Of a stretch of 64,000 nt of DNA, positions 63,552 through 64,000 are shown one piece after another. The position numbers and the translations under genes were made by a program. This DNA comes from Anarhynchus alexandrinus (taxonomy: Eukaryota; Chordata; Aves; Charadriiformes; Charadriidae), in the NCBI GenBank assembly GCA_008711295.1, contig VUYV01000042.1, positions 612,719 through 676,718 on the forward strand, read 5' to 3'. How positions within the stretch are numbered: the first letter of the stretch is position 1; every line of letters starts with the position of its first letter. The notes beneath the pieces were generated by a model. It made no database searches. It saw nothing but the letters and a program-made list of their open reading frames with translations, and was not told the DNA's origin.

Positions 63552-64000
63552 AGTACTGGAAGGATGCAATAACGTCTCCCCAGAGTCTTCTCTTCTTCAG
63601 GATGAACAACCACAACTCTCTCAGCCTGTCTTCATAGGAGAGGTGCTCCAGCCCTCAGAGCATCTTTGTGGCCCTCCTCTGGCCTTGCTCCAACAGGTCC
63701 ATGTCCTTCTTATGTTGGGGACTCCAGAGCTGGATGCAGTACTCCAGATGGGGTCTCACGAGAGTGGAGTAGAGGGGTAGAATCACCTCCCTTGACCTGC
63801 TGGCCACACTTGTTTTGATGCAGCCAGGATGCAGTTGGCCTTCTGGGCTGCGATCGCACATTGTTGGCTCATGTTGAGCTTCTCATCCACCAACACCCCC
63901 AAGTCCTTCTCCGCAGGGCTGCTCTCAATCCATTCTCCGCCCAGCCTGTATTTGTACTTGGGATTGCTCTGACTCACATGCAGGACTTTGTACTTGGCCT
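63552..64000 (-). mobile_element. CR1 LINE fragment lacking its 3' end, runs off the window
   Basis: In reverse orientation the sequence matches the ORF2 C-terminal half, continuing past the right edge. It begins abruptly at GTACTGGAAGG, which lies about 330 bases inside the 3' end of an intact CR1 when compared with the copy at 59,999-60,410. The usual 3' stem and ATTCTATG tail are absent. Because CR1 copies start from their 3' end, the loss must be later, by deletion or rearrangement. Confidence 0.94.
63600..63977 (-). pseudogene. CR1 ORF2 C-terminal part, frameshifted
   Basis: The reverse frame from 63,977 to 63,783 reads [20 protein letters not shown] and [15 protein letters not shown], then slips into nonsense. 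The reverse frame from 63,861 to 63,655 picks up [20 protein letters not shown] and [21 protein letters not shown] single small shift near 63,820-63,835 explains both. These words follow the RT palm in CR1 ORF2. The N-terminal part would lie beyond the window, so how broken the whole element is cannot be judged here. Confidence 0.92.

Noticed and set aside
1..64000. LTR retroviruses, tRNA/rRNA genes, CRISPR arrays, bacterial operons
   Set aside because: No paired long terminal repeats with primer-binding site, no cloverleaf or rRNA signature, and no regularly spaced repeats were seen on reading; a tRNAscan or LTR-finder run would be decisive.

Overview
The window looks like a piece of a bird nuclear genome, either intergenic or intronic. 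It is AT-rich and has no prokaryotic-style gene packing. Six CR1 retrotransposon loci (plus one much older fragment) carry the avian CR1 3' end: a short ATTCTATG microsatellite followed by the conserved 3' untranslated stem. I found no host protein-coding exon, tRNA, rRNA, CRISPR array, prophage or LTR retrovirus that I can support. The longest open frames are about 130-150 codons. The only ones that resemble a known protein are pieces of CR1 ORF1 and ORF2.

Layout. 1-40,680 is mostly unique AT-rich DNA. It holds an old CR1/L3-like scrap (about 4580-4740), an ancient MIR-like SINE (about 4976-5190), a 179-bp polypyrimidine tract (6472-6650), two short reverse-strand CR1 tails (8641-8912, 11429-11758), a T-tract joined to a very strong G-quadruplex motif (12681-12741) and an unclassified GC-richer block (about 23,100-23,715). 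The last 23 kb is richer in CR1. There is a reverse-strand 3' fragment at 40,682-41,165. A forward 1.27-kb copy at 43,765-45,031 has its reverse transcriptase ruined. At about 58,645-62,040 there is a forward copy that keeps the GC-rich 5' region, ORF1 (SGNH-hydrolase type) and the ORF2 endonuclease, but has lost most of the reverse transcriptase and its whole 3' end. A reverse-strand CR1 is nested inside that copy with a joint that can be read to the base (59,999-60,410). A further reverse-strand CR1 (63,552 onward) runs off the right edge.

Nothing here is an operon or an obviously new biological system. All CR1 copies are broken, with frameshifts, stops and lost catalytic residues, so none can move on its own. 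The points most worth a second look are the 5'-retaining, 3'-less CR1 with its nested insertion and internal deletion; the MIR-like SINE, which could be a conserved regulatory element; the G-quadruplex and polypyrimidine tracts; and the unclassified block at 23.1-23.7 kb.
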